Shown here in pieces: positions 20,839 through 28,761 of a stretch of DNA of 43,207 nt. Every line of letters starts with the position of its first letter. The first letter of the stretch is position 1. The stretch is from a virus: IMG/VR virus record IMGVR_UViG_3300009108_000019, positions 1 through 43,207 of that record, one strand, 5' to 3'. A model generated the notes under the pieces. That model was not told where the DNA came from. It made no database searches and saw only the letters and a list, made by a program, of their open reading frames with translations. The translations under genes and the position numbers were made by a program.

Positions 20839-21587
20839 AAAAAAAGGTATTACTAATAGATGGAGATATATTAGCGTATAAAATAGCTACAGCTAATGAA
20901 GTGAGTACACATTGGGGTGATGGTTTTTGGACATTACATTGTGATGAAACTCAATGTAAGTTTGAAGTGGACGCTCAGATAAATGATTTGGGTTCTACTT
21001 TAGAAGCTGACGATTACATTTGTGCTTTAACTGATAAGAATAATTTTCGTAAAGATGTTCTTCCAAGTTACAAAGACAATCGTAAACAAAGACGTAAGCC
21101 TATGGTTTTAAATGCTCTTCGTGATTACATTATGAAAAAACATAATGGAGTTATGTGGAAAAATTTAGAAGCTGACGATGTTATGGGTATAATGGCAACT
21201 GAACCACACCCTACTGAAGACAGGATTATTGTTTCTATTGATAAAGATATGAGACAGATACCTGCTAAGGTTAGTAGAGATGGTGAAACAGTTGAGGATA
21301 TACCTCAAAGATTAGCTGACTATTGGTTTATGATACAAACATTGGCGGGTGATAGTACCGATGGGTATAACGGACTGCCAAATGTAGGGGTAAAAACTGC
21401 TGAGAAAATGATTAAGCAGTATACTAATGTACCCCTTTTAGACCTATGGAAGATAGTAGTTGGTGCTTATAAGGCTAAAGGCTTTACTAAGAAAGAGGCT
21501 TTACAACAAGCTAGAGTTGCACATATTCTTAGACATAAAGAATACAATAAGAAGACTGGGAAAGTGAAGCTATGGCAGATAAAGTAA
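20835..21587 (+). CDS. 5'-3' exonuclease (T7 gp6-like, FEN family)
   Basis: A 250-residue PIN/FEN-type nuclease. Acidic motifs: LLIDGDILAYK (D8, D10), EADDYICAL near 55, LEADDVMG near 116, VSIDKDMRQIP near 135 and AGDSTDGYNGLPNVGVKTA near 170, the last with the helix-hairpin-helix (GLPNVGVKTAEK). These bind two metal ions. It removes RNA primers and degrades host DNA to supply nucleotides. T7 gp6 has 300 residues. Start overlaps the previous gene (ATGA). A possible internal phage promoter is at 21425. Confidence 0.92.
   Translation: MKKKVLLIDGDILAYKIATANEVSTHWGDGFWTLHCDETQCKFEVDAQINDLGSTLEADDYICALTDKNNFRKDVLPSYKDNRKQRRKPMVLNALRDYIMKKHNGVMWKNLEADDVMGIMATEPHPTEDRIIVSIDKDMRQIPAKVSRDGETVEDIPQRLADYWFMIQTLAGDSTDGYNGLPNVGVKTAEKMIKQYTNVPLLDLWKIVVGAYKAKGFTKKEALQQARVAHILRHKEYNKKTGKVKLWQIK
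21425..21444 (+). promoter_or_regulatory. Possible internal phage promoter in the exonuclease gene
   Basis: TAATGTACCCCTTTTAGACC, closely resembling the 40345 promoter core (TAAAGTACCCCTTTTAGAAG; 17 of 20 identical). It lies inside a gene, upstream of DUF3310, SpeD and ribonucleotide reductase, so it could boost that set. The coding constraint may also explain it. Confidence 0.4.
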
Positions 21588-21856
21588 AACAACCACCTCA
21601 CTATTTTAGATTTAAGATAGAACCTATTACCTTTATTATGCAGAATGATATTCCGTATGCTGAAGGTAATGCTATTAAATATATTTGTCGTTGGAGATGG
21701 AAACACAAAACTAAAGAAGCTCAGATTGAAGACCTAAAGAAAGCTAAACAATACATTGATTTAATATTAGAACACGAGGAGAATAAATCTGATGAACAAG
21801 TAAAACTTAAACTAGGGAATGACCCTTCGGGATTAAGAAAGACTGGTGTATTATAA
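21572..21856 (+). CDS. DUF3310 family protein
   Basis: A 94-residue protein with the family pattern: HYFRFKIEPITFIMQNDIPY, then EGNAIKYICRWRWK and DLKKAKQYIDLIL. DUF3310 (SaV-like) proteins are common in phages and sometimes called nucleotide-kinase-like, though activity is unproven. Overlaps the exonuclease by 16 bases. In this context a link with nucleotide metabolism is plausible. Confidence 0.8.
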   Translation: MADKVKQPPHYFRFKIEPITFIMQNDIPYAEGNAIKYICRWRWKHKTKEAQIEDLKKAKQYIDLILEHEENKSDEQVKLKLGNDPSGLRKTGVL

Positions 21857-22227
21857 TGTTGAAGCACAACCATATAATCATTAGGGCTGAAGTAAAAAAG
21901 CCACCGAAGGACATTCGCTTCGCAAGAAAATGGATAAGAAAATTTATTAAAGCAATAGATATGAAGATGTTAGGGCAACCTAATTCTCATTATGTCTATG
22001 ATAAAGGGAATAGAGGACTTACTTGTCTTGCTATTCTTAGTACCTCACACATCGCTTTGCATACTTGGGACGAAGTGTCTCCTGCATTAATGCAATTAGA
22101 TGTTTATTCGTGTAGTGATTTAGATAAGAAAATTGTTTTTAAACAGATAGAACAATTTGAACCAAAGGAGATAAATTATGTTACGATTGACAGGGATAAA
22201 GCTATTCATATTAGCAGTTCTTCTTAA
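21856..22227 (+). CDS. speD: S-adenosylmethionine decarboxylase-like protein
   Basis: A 123-residue SpeD-like protein. HIIIRAEV at the N-terminus and LSTSHIALHTWDE, then MQLDVYSCSD, fit the prokaryotic AdoMet decarboxylase proenzyme, which cuts itself before a Ser to form a pyruvoyl group. By alignment with the Thermotoga enzyme (S63, H68, C83), S64, H69 and C86 are the counterparts. The residue before the Ser is Thr 63 where the cleavage site is usually Glu-Ser. The enzyme makes the propylamine donor for spermidine; polyamines may help DNA condensation. Overlaps the next gene by 50 bases; no speE is seen. Confidence 0.75.
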   Translation: MLKHNHIIIRAEVKKPPKDIRFARKWIRKFIKAIDMKMLGQPNSHYVYDKGNRGLTCLAILSTSHIALHTWDEVSPALMQLDVYSCSDLDKKIVFKQIEQFEPKEINYVTIDRDKAIHISSSS

Positions 22228-22582
22228 TGGGTGCAGTGAGTTTGCCCTATTATCAAGTGGTGGTAGTTTAGCTATAAGTAATAATACATATGCAAAAGCC
22301 TATAGTGGTATAGATTTTGCTACAGCATTAACAACAGAAAAAGATATTAAAACTCACGCATATCATTATGTTAAAAAAGTTAAAGAACTTAAAGAGTCAG
22401 TTATTAATAATAATAATAAAATTGAAACTGTTAAAACTATACCAGTGGAAGAGTCTATTCTCTATCCACCTGATGTAAACTTATTACTAGCTTCAATATG
22501 GACTTATAAAGAAGATAAAATAAAAAACAATAGAATACAATTATATTCTATAAATCAAACGGGTTATGAATTAAAATGGTAA
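22178..22582 (+). CDS. Small lipoprotein, unknown
   Basis: A 134-residue protein with a classical lipoprotein signal: MLRLTGIKLFILAVLLNGCS, lipobox LLNGC, Cys at residue 19. AAAGGAGATAAATT precedes the ATG, so the overlap with speD is real. The mature part begins with small Ser/Gly residues and has a motif AKAYSGIDFATALTTEKDIK, followed by a helical stretch. Membrane-anchored on the periplasmic side. Early/middle-expressed lipoproteins can block superinfection; that is speculation here. Confidence 0.65.
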   Translation: MLRLTGIKLFILAVLLNGCSEFALLSSGGSLAISNNTYAKAYSGIDFATALTTEKDIKTHAYHYVKKVKELKESVINNNNKIETVKTIPVEESILYPPDVNLLLASIWTYKEDKIKNNRIQLYSINQTGYELKW

Positions 22583-22588
22583 AATAAA

Positions 22589-22873
22589 ATGGCGGATAAA
22601 AGATACAACTATAATAGTAAGAATCGTAATATGGCAGGAAATCCGATACACCAACCAACGGAAAAATATAAAAAAGGTTGGGATAGAATATTTGGTAAAA
22701 AGAAAACTGAATCAGAAAAATTACAAGAAGAATTAGAGCCTATAGATAAAGAAACAGAAAAGTTTTTTGATGATATAGCTAACAACACTCCTAACTCAGA
22801 ACAATTTAATGACGAACCAAAAACTAGATTAGAACAAATCGCAAAATTAAAACACGACCCTATTGTAGATTAA
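22589..22873 (+). CDS. Hypothetical protein, 94 residues
   Basis: MADKRYNYNSKNRNMAGNPI, then a very charged, probably disordered protein (KKTESEKLQEELEPIDKETE). No signal or membrane part. It follows the lipoprotein by six bases and ends two bases before nrdA. Family not recognised; its position suggests a link with the nucleotide-metabolism set only by neighbourhood. Confidence 0.55.
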   Translation: MADKRYNYNSKNRNMAGNPIHQPTEKYKKGWDRIFGKKKTESEKLQEELEPIDKETEKFFDDIANNTPNSEQFNDEPKTRLEQIAKLKHDPIVD

Positions 22874-22875
22874 AA

Positions 22876-24627
22876 ATGGATTATAATAAAGACAATTTAC
22901 TAACCGACTTCGGTAAGACTACATTAAAAGATAGATACTTATTACCTGATGAGCACTCTCCGCAAGATGCTTTTATGAGAGCGGCGAAAGCCTTTTCAGA
23001 TAATGAAGAAATGGCAGAAAGAATATATGAGTATGTGTCTAATCTTTGGTGTATGTTTTCTACTCCTATCCTCAGTAATGCAGGAACTAAAAGAGGTATG
23101 CCTATCTCTTGTTTCTTAAATTATGTGGGTGATAGTAGAGGAGAACTTGCTGAACACTATACAGAAAACGCTTGGTTAGCTTCTGTTGGTGGTGGTATTG
23201 CAGGATATTGGGGACACGTTAGGTCTGATGGAACATTGACTTCAGGTGGCTCTCAATCTTCAGGAGTAATTCCTTTTATGCACGTTGTTGATTCTTTAAT
23301 ACTTGCTTTTTCACAAGGCAAAACTAGAAGAGGAAGTTATGCTTCTTATATGGACATAACACACCCTGAGATATTAGAATTTTTAGATATAAGAAAACCT
23401 AGTGGTGGAGATATACATAGAAAATGTTTAAACTTACATCACGGAGTTAATATACCTAATACTTTTATGGAACTCATAGAGAACTGTATTAAAGAACCTA
23501 CCTATGATGACAGTTGGGATTTAATAGACCCACATACAAAAGAAAAAGTAAAAACAATATCAGCACGAGATTTGTGGCAAAAAATTTTAGAGAATCGTGT
23601 TGCTACAGGTGAGCCTTATGTTTGTTTTACTGATACTATAAATGAAGATTTACCTCAACCACAAAAAGATTTAGGATTAACAGTTAATCATTCTAATCTT
23701 TGTACTGAAATTACCCTACCTACCAATGAAACACGAACAGCCGTTTGTTGTTTATCTTCCCTTAACTTAGAAAAATATGAGGAATGGAAAAAAGATAGTT
23801 TATTTATTCCTGATATGATTCGTTTCCTAGATAACGTATTACAATACTTTATTGATTACGCACCTGATGAATTATTTAAAGCGAGATTTAGTGCGAATAA
23901 TGAAAGAAGTCTAGGTCTAGGTACTATGGGTTTTCACGCTTACTTACAATCACAAAACATTCCGTTTGAATCTGCTTTAGCCAAAGCAAAGAATCTCCAA
24001 ATATTTAAAAAAATAAAAGAAGAAGCTGTAGCTGAATCAAAAAGGTTGGCAGTTAAGAGAGGGGAAGCTCCTGATATGGAAGGGACTGGTATGCGTAATG
24101 CACATTTATTAGCTATCGCACCTAATGCTTCTTCATCTATTATTTGTGGAACAACATCACCATCAATAGAACCTTATAGAGCTAATGCTTATGTTCAAAA
24201 AACAATGTCAGGTTCTTTCTTGGTTAAGAATAAATATTTAGAAAAACTTTTAGAAAAGAAAGGTATTAATACTGAAGAAATATGGTCAAGTATTGTATCT
24301 AATAGAGGTTCAGTATTACATTTAAAAGAATTAACGGATTATGAAAAAGATATATTTAAAACAGCTATAGAAATTAATCAACAATGGATTATAGAACACG
24401 CCGCAGATAGACAGAAGTTTATTTGTCAAGCACAAAGTCTTAATGTATTTGTTCCTGCTGATGTAGATATAAAAGAACTACACGATATACATATGTTAGC
24501 TTGGAAAAGAAAATTAAAAACTCTTTACTATTGTCGTTCAGAAGCAATCAAAAGAGCTGAATTAGTTTCTAAAAAAATAGAAAGAACAATCATACCTGAA
24601 GCAGATTGTTTAGCGTGTGAGGCATAA
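22876..24627 (+). CDS. nrdA: Ribonucleotide reductase class Ia, large subunit, without ATP cone
   Basis: A 583-residue alpha subunit; E. coli NrdA has 761. Active-site residues are all visible: C79 (PISCFL, = C225), N274, C276, E278 (NLCTE, = N437, C439, E441), C291/C292 (VCCLSSLNL, = C462) and Y551/Y552 (LYYCR, the radical path). The C-terminus CLACEA gives the CxxC pair re-reduced by thioredoxin or glutaredoxin. The N-terminal ATP cone, the usual dATP off-switch, is absent. It converts ribonucleotides to deoxyribonucleotides with NrdB. TAA and next ATG overlap. Confidence 0.94.
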   Translation: MDYNKDNLLTDFGKTTLKDRYLLPDEHSPQDAFMRAAKAFSDNEEMAERIYEYVSNLWCMFSTPILSNAGTKRGMPISCFLNYVGDSRGELAEHYTENAWLASVGGGIAGYWGHVRSDGTLTSGGSQSSGVIPFMHVVDSLILAFSQGKTRRGSYASYMDITHPEILEFLDIRKPSGGDIHRKCLNLHHGVNIPNTFMELIENCIKEPTYDDSWDLIDPHTKEKVKTISARDLWQKILENRVATGEPYVCFTDTINEDLPQPQKDLGLTVNHSNLCTEITLPTNETRTAVCCLSSLNLEKYEEWKKDSLFIPDMIRFLDNVLQYFIDYAPDELFKARFSANNERSLGLGTMGFHAYLQSQNIPFESALAKAKNLQIFKKIKEEAVAESKRLAVKRGEAPDMEGTGMRNAHLLAIAPNASSSIICGTTSPSIEPYRANAYVQKTMSGSFLVKNKYLEKLLEKKGINTEEIWSSIVSNRGSVLHLKELTDYEKDIFKTAIEINQQWIIEHAADRQKFICQAQSLNVFVPADVDIKELHDIHMLAWKRKLKTLYYCRSEAIKRAELVSKKIERTIIPEADCLACEA

Positions 24628-24797
24628 TGGACGGAAAGAAACCTGATGTTATTCAAGTAGAATATGATGACAATAAAAAAGTTATCTATGTCAATAAAGA
24701 TAAGCAAACAGTATTGTGGACTGTATACCACACAATTTTAGCCTTAGAATTAGGTGCAATAGTTATTATAGAAGGGATTGAATTATTAACACGATGA
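24627..24797 (+). CDS. Small protein between nrdA and nrdB, 56 residues
   Basis: MDGKKPDVIQVEYDDNKKVI, then YVNKDKQTVLWTVYHTILAL and a hydrophobic end (LGAIVIIEGIELL). It overlaps nrdA by one base and nrdB by four, so it is translated with them. The C-terminal half could be a membrane helix. Not recognised; no glutaredoxin CxxC is present. Confidence 0.6.
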   Translation: MDGKKPDVIQVEYDDNKKVIYVNKDKQTVLWTVYHTILALELGAIVIIEGIELLTR

Positions 24798-25747
24798 GTT
24801 TATTTAAAGAAAGAATACACTATAAACCATTTGATTATGACTGGGCGTTTGAATCATATGATACTATGCAAAAAATGCACTGGCTTCCTAGTGAAGTACC
24901 CTTACACGAAGATATAAGAGATTGGAATGAAAGACTTACTAAAGAAGAGAAGAATTTAATTAATCAAATATTAAAATTTTTTACTCAAGGTGATGTAGAT
25001 ATAGCTAAAGCATACTTAGATAATTATATTCCTAAGTTTAAACCACCTGAAATTAGAATGATGTTGTCTGCTTTTGCTAGTTCTGAAGCTAACCACGCTC
25101 ACGCTTATGCTTTACTTAATGATACTTTAGGTGAGCCTGAATTGTTAGACTTTAAAGCATTTCAAGAATACAAAGAGATGGCAGATAAACACGAATATTT
25201 ATTTAAAGATAAAGGAAAAGGTCTTCAAGGTTTAGCTAGAGACATCGCTTGTTTCTCTGCATTTGGAGAAGGACTACAACTGTTTGCCTCATTTGTTATG
25301 CTACTTAACTTTCAAAGATATGGTAGAATGAAAGGTATGTGTCAGATAGTTACTTGGTCTATTAGAGATGAGACACACCACGTTGAAAGTATGATTAAAT
25401 TATTTAAAACATTAGTAAAAGAAAACCCGAATATTTGGACAGAAAAATTCAAAGCAAGTATCTATCAAACAGCAAGAGATATGGTTGAGCTTGAAGATAA
25501 ATTCATAGATTTAGCTTTTGGTATGGGTGGTATTAGAGGACTAAGTGCTGATGAAGTTAAGAAATATATAAGATATATAGCGGATAGACGACTGCTACAG
25601 TTATCATTAAAGCCTAATTATAAAGTTAAAGATAACCCTTTAGGGTGGTTAGATTGGGTATTAAATGGTGTAGAACACGCTAATTTCTTTGAGAATAGAG
25701 CAACAGAATACAACAAAGGAACTTTAACTGGGAAACTTTGGAACTAA
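24794..25747 (+). CDS. nrdB: Ribonucleotide reductase class Ia, small subunit
   Basis: A 317-residue beta subunit. Di-iron ligands and radical Tyr follow the family: SSEANHAHAY with E98, H101 and Y105 in the spacing of E115, H118 and Y122 of E. coli; FGEGLQLF with the next Glu; IRDETHHVE with Glu and His. D67 (TQGDVD) is the probable remaining ligand. It makes the tyrosyl radical used by NrdA. The start overlaps the upstream gene (ATGA). A phage promoter overlaps the stop codon and begins the virion block. Confidence 0.94.
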   Translation: MSLFKERIHYKPFDYDWAFESYDTMQKMHWLPSEVPLHEDIRDWNERLTKEEKNLINQILKFFTQGDVDIAKAYLDNYIPKFKPPEIRMMLSAFASSEANHAHAYALLNDTLGEPELLDFKAFQEYKEMADKHEYLFKDKGKGLQGLARDIACFSAFGEGLQLFASFVMLLNFQRYGRMKGMCQIVTWSIRDETHHVESMIKLFKTLVKENPNIWTEKFKASIYQTARDMVELEDKFIDLAFGMGGIRGLSADEVKKYIRYIADRRLLQLSLKPNYKVKDNPLGWLDWVLNGVEHANFFENRATEYNKGTLTGKLWN

Positions 25748-25765
25748 AGTGCCCGTTTTAGAAGA
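25745..25765 (+). promoter_or_regulatory. Putative phage promoter of the head genes
   Basis: TAAAGTGCCCGTTTTAGAAG then A. The best match to the consensus, immediately upstream of the virion gene block and overlapping the nrdB stop. Confidence 0.8.
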
Positions 25766-25770
25766 ATTAT

Positions 25771-25956
25771 ATGGCAAAAAATAACGAAGAAGATTTAGTT
25801 TTACCTATCAAATCAGAAGATTTGGTAAAACTTTTGAATAATGTATACCCTGAGAAGTCACCTAATTTAAAAGATGATACTAAGACTATCTATTTTAAAG
25901 CAGGTCAAAGGGACGTAGTACGATTCATAAACACACTTAAAGAGAGGACTAAATAA
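25771..25956 (+). CDS. Hypothetical protein, 61 residues
   Basis: MAKNNEEDLVLPIKSEDLVK, then LLNNVYPEKSPNLKDD and an end rich in basic residues (AGQRDVVRFINTLKERTK). A small soluble helical protein, first of the late block, two bases before the next gene. Its promoter-proximal position predicts strong expression. No family recognised. Confidence 0.6.
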   Translation: MAKNNEEDLVLPIKSEDLVKLLNNVYPEKSPNLKDDTKTIYFKAGQRDVVRFINTLKERTK

Positions 25957-25958
25957 CT

Positions 25959-26186
25959 ATGTGTATGTCAGCACCAAAACAACAAGCCGCTCCAATTCAA
26001 AGAGCACCTGCTCAGGTTGCTTCAAGAATGGAAGAAGTTGTAGAGAAGCCGATAGAGTTGGTAACAGCCGATAAAGATATTAAGAAGAAAAAGAAATTAG
26101 CTTCTAAATCAGGTACAACAGCTTTACAAACTGGCTTAGGAATCAATACGACTGGTTCAAGTTCAGGCGTATCTTACTCAGCATAA
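25959..26186 (+). CDS. Portal-adjacent small protein, 75 residues
   Basis: MCMSAPKQQAAPIQRAPAQV, a poly-Lys middle (DKDIKKKKKLASKSGTTALQ) and a Gly/Ser end (TGLGINTTGSSSGVSYSA). Proteins that start MC-x-S-x-P-K and end with a G-T-x-x-L-x-T-G element lie just upstream of portal in many T7-like and marine phages. Low-complexity, probably disordered; maybe a minor head component. Nine bases before the portal gene. Confidence 0.6.
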   Translation: MCMSAPKQQAAPIQRAPAQVASRMEEVVEKPIELVTADKDIKKKKKLASKSGTTALQTGLGINTTGSSSGVSYSA

Positions 26187-26195
26187 AGGATATAA

Positions 26196-27773
26196 ATGGC
26201 AACTAAAAAGAGCAACGAAACAATGCTACAGGTAAACCCTACAGCAAAAGAACGATATTTAAAATTAAAAGACAAGAGAGAAATGTTCGTTGATAGAGCT
26301 CAAGAGTGTAGTGAACTTACAATATCTTCTTTAATCCCAACAGACGGACACAATCATTCCGCAAAAATATACAATCCCTTCCAATCGGTAGGAGCTAGAG
26401 GTGTAAACAACTTAGCCTCTAAGTTACTTCTTTTATTACTCCCACCAAATTCCCCATTTTTTAGACTAGCAGTTAGCGGAAAAACAAAAGAAGAACTTGA
26501 CCAAAATAAAGAGATGAAATCTGAAATAGAAAAATCTCTAGCAAATATTGAGAGAGAAGTTTCTAAAAAGATTGAAGAGTTAGCTTTAAGAGTTAGTGTA
26601 TTTGAAGCTCTTAAACATTTAATAGTATCAGGAAATGTATTAACTTATCTTCCTAAAAAAGGAACGATGAGAGTATTTCCTATTACTCATTATGTATGTA
26701 ATAGAGATGCGTCAGGAAACATATTAGAAATAGTTATTAAAGAAAGTATTAGTCCTTTAAGTTTAGATTCAGAAGTTAGAAATATAGTAGTTCAAGATGC
26801 TGACTATAAAAAAGATGAAGATGTAGAATTGTATACACATATTTATAAATTAGAAAATGATAAATTTTATATTTGTCAAGAAGTAAATGGAATTAAACTT
26901 CCTGATTCAATCGGTTCATATCCTAAAGACCAACTTCCTTACTCAGCTTTAAGAATGGTTAGAATTGATGGTGAAGATTACGGAAGAGGTTATGTAGAAG
27001 AATTTTTAGGAGACCTTAAATCATTAGAAGGATTGTCTCAGGCACTTGTTGAAAGTGCGGCGGCTTCTTCTAAAGTAGTATTTATGGTAAGACCTAATTC
27101 TGTAACTAAGAAAAGAGATTTAGCTTTAACTAGAAATGGTGATATTATCACTGGTTCAGAAGAAGATGTATCTGTATTACAAGCACAGAAACAATATGAT
27201 TTACAAGTAGTAGAAAGAAGTATAGCAAAATTAGAAGAAAGAATGTCTTATGCTTTCTTATTACATACAGCAATTCAAAGAGATGCTGAAAGAGTTACAG
27301 CTCAAGAGATTAGATATATGGCTGAGCAATTAGAAACAGCTATGGGTGGAGTATACTCATTATTATCACAAGAGTTTCAACTTCCATTAGTTAAAATACT
27401 AATGAAACGTATGCAAGAAGCAAAAGAAATTCCACCATTACCTAAAAATTCAGTTAAACCTACAATTATTACAGGTATTGAAGCATTAGGTAGAGGAAAT
27501 GATTTACAGAAATTAAGAGAATTTGTGGCTGAGTTAGGTAATCTAGCTCAGATGAATCCACAAGTAGTTCAATCGTTAAATCCTGATGATTTAATTAAAC
27601 GTATCGCTACAAGTTTAGGAATAGAGATGGAAGGTTTGATTAAAACTCAAGAACAAATGGCGGCTGAACAACAAGCACAGCAAGAACAGATGCAACAACA
27701 ACAGATGATGCAGATGGCGGAGAAAGCTGTAGCTCCTGTGGCAAGTAATATGACTAAGCCACAACCACAATAA
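26196..27773 (+). CDS. Portal protein (head-tail connector, T7 gp8-like)
   Basis: A 525-residue portal. Typical features: an N-terminal helical part (RYLKLKDKREMFVDRAQECS), the SVGARGVNNLASKLLLLLLP segment near 70, the EDYGRGYVEEFLGDLKSLEG core near 265, and a Gln/Met-rich C-terminal tail (EQMQQQQMMQMAEKAV). T7 gp8 has 536 residues. Twelve copies form the DNA channel at one capsid vertex, binding terminase and then the tail tube. Located directly before scaffold and capsid, as in T7. Confidence 0.93.
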   Translation: MATKKSNETMLQVNPTAKERYLKLKDKREMFVDRAQECSELTISSLIPTDGHNHSAKIYNPFQSVGARGVNNLASKLLLLLLPPNSPFFRLAVSGKTKEELDQNKEMKSEIEKSLANIEREVSKKIEELALRVSVFEALKHLIVSGNVLTYLPKKGTMRVFPITHYVCNRDASGNILEIVIKESISPLSLDSEVRNIVVQDADYKKDEDVELYTHIYKLENDKFYICQEVNGIKLPDSIGSYPKDQLPYSALRMVRIDGEDYGRGYVEEFLGDLKSLEGLSQALVESAAASSKVVFMVRPNSVTKKRDLALTRNGDIITGSEEDVSVLQAQKQYDLQVVERSIAKLEERMSYAFLLHTAIQRDAERVTAQEIRYMAEQLETAMGGVYSLLSQEFQLPLVKILMKRMQEAKEIPPLPKNSVKPTIITGIEALGRGNDLQKLREFVAELGNLAQMNPQVVQSLNPDDLIKRIATSLGIEMEGLIKTQEQMAAEQQAQQEQMQQQQMMQMAEKAVAPVASNMTKPQPQ

Positions 27774-27789
27774 TAAAAGGAAAATATAA

Positions 27790-28551
27790 ATGGTAGATAA
27801 AGTAGAAGTACAAAGTCCTGAAACTACTGCTGATAAACCAGTGGAAGAGAATAAGCCTACACAAAGTAAGCCTGAAGGTTTGCCTGAAAAATTCAACTCA
27901 GTTGAAGAATTAGCCAAATCGTATTCAGAGTTAGAGAAAAAACTTGGTGAGCAATCTCAACCTACTAAGGAATCAGTAGACCCAGTTTCACAGGCTGAAA
28001 TAAAAAAAGAAGAACAACCTAAATCTGATTTAGATATTGCTACAAAAGCAGTAGATAGTGCAGGTTTAAATATGGATTCTCTAGCAGAAGAATATGCTAA
28101 AGATGGTAAACTTGCTGATGGTTCTTATAAATCATTAGAAAAAGCAGGAATACCTAAAGAGTATGTTGACAGATTTATTGCAGGACAACAAGCAATAGCT
28201 GACCAACAATCAGCATCAGTTAAAAGTATGGTTGGCGGTACTGAGGCATATGATAGTATGTCTGAGTGGGCTAGTAATAATTTATCTGAAACTGAAAAAC
28301 AGGCTTATAATACAGCAGTAAACAGTAAAGATTTAGAAGCTGTTAAGTTAGCTGTAGTAGGTCTTAAAGCAAGATATGCACAATCAACTGGAAGTGAACC
28401 TAAATTAGTAGAAGGTAAAGCATCTCCTAGTGGTGAACAAGGTTTTTCATCTTGGGCTCAGGTAACACAAGCTATGTCTGACCCTAGATATGCGAAAGAC
28501 CCTGCTTATCAAGCTGAAGTTAAAAATAAACTAGCAAATAGTAAGATATAA
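27790..28551 (+). CDS. Scaffolding protein (T7 gp9-like)
   Basis: A 253-residue acidic, mostly helical protein; T7 gp9 has 307. The N-terminal ~90 residues are disordered (ETTADKPVEENKPTQSKPEG); the middle has FNSVEELAKSYSELEKKLGE, a conserved element of phage scaffold N-terminal segments; the C-terminal part is helical with GFSSWAQVTQAMSDPRY, the capsid-binding end. It guides procapsid assembly and leaves before DNA filling. AAAGGAAAATATAA precedes the start. Confidence 0.88.
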   Translation: MVDKVEVQSPETTADKPVEENKPTQSKPEGLPEKFNSVEELAKSYSELEKKLGEQSQPTKESVDPVSQAEIKKEEQPKSDLDIATKAVDSAGLNMDSLAEEYAKDGKLADGSYKSLEKAGIPKEYVDRFIAGQQAIADQQSASVKSMVGGTEAYDSMSEWASNNLSETEKQAYNTAVNSKDLEAVKLAVVGLKARYAQSTGSEPKLVEGKASPSGEQGFSSWAQVTQAMSDPRYAKDPAYQAEVKNKLANSKI

Positions 28552-28552
28552 T

Positions 28553-28618
28553 ATGAAAAAGAAAAAAAAGAAAAAAGATAAAAAGAAGAAAAAAAATAAG
28601 AAGAAAAAGAAAAGATAA
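28553..28618 (+). CDS. Poly-lysine micro-protein (tentative)
   Basis: ATG 28553, one base after the scaffold stop, opens a 21-residue frame: M, seven K, D, five K, N, five K, R. Lysines make up 17 of 21 residues. There is no AGGAG, so translation would be coupled to scaffold. It could be a DNA-condensing or RNA-binding peptide, or simply an A-rich leader with an accidental frame; the unbroken AAA/AAG run with GAT and AAT is striking. Confidence 0.4.
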   Translation: MKKKKKKKDKKKKKNKKKKKR

Positions 28619-28623
28619 AAGAT

Positions 28624-28693
28624 AGTTGTGCAACGCTTATGCGTGGCAACTGCCAAGTAAATAAGTAGATTAACTTGACCTTCCTGCGGGAAG
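28624..28693 (+). other. Two hairpins in the capsid mRNA leader
   Basis: AGTTG (28624-28628) with CAACT (28647-28651), enclosing ACGC-TTAT-GCGT; and CTTCC-TGCG-GGAAG (28680-28693). They lie in the 143-base space before the major capsid gene. No phage promoter is seen here, so processing or protection of the capsid message is likely. Confidence 0.55.
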
Positions 28694-28761
28694 ACAATTT
28701 AGTATAAGAAGCTGAAAATACAAGGCTTTTATTAACTAACCATAAATCAAAGGAGATAATT

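Noticed and set aside
24894-24915. Promoter-like GAAGTACCCTTACACGAAG in nrdB
   Set aside because: It lacks one C and the TTAG part; the bases code for Val-Pro-Leu in a conserved protein.
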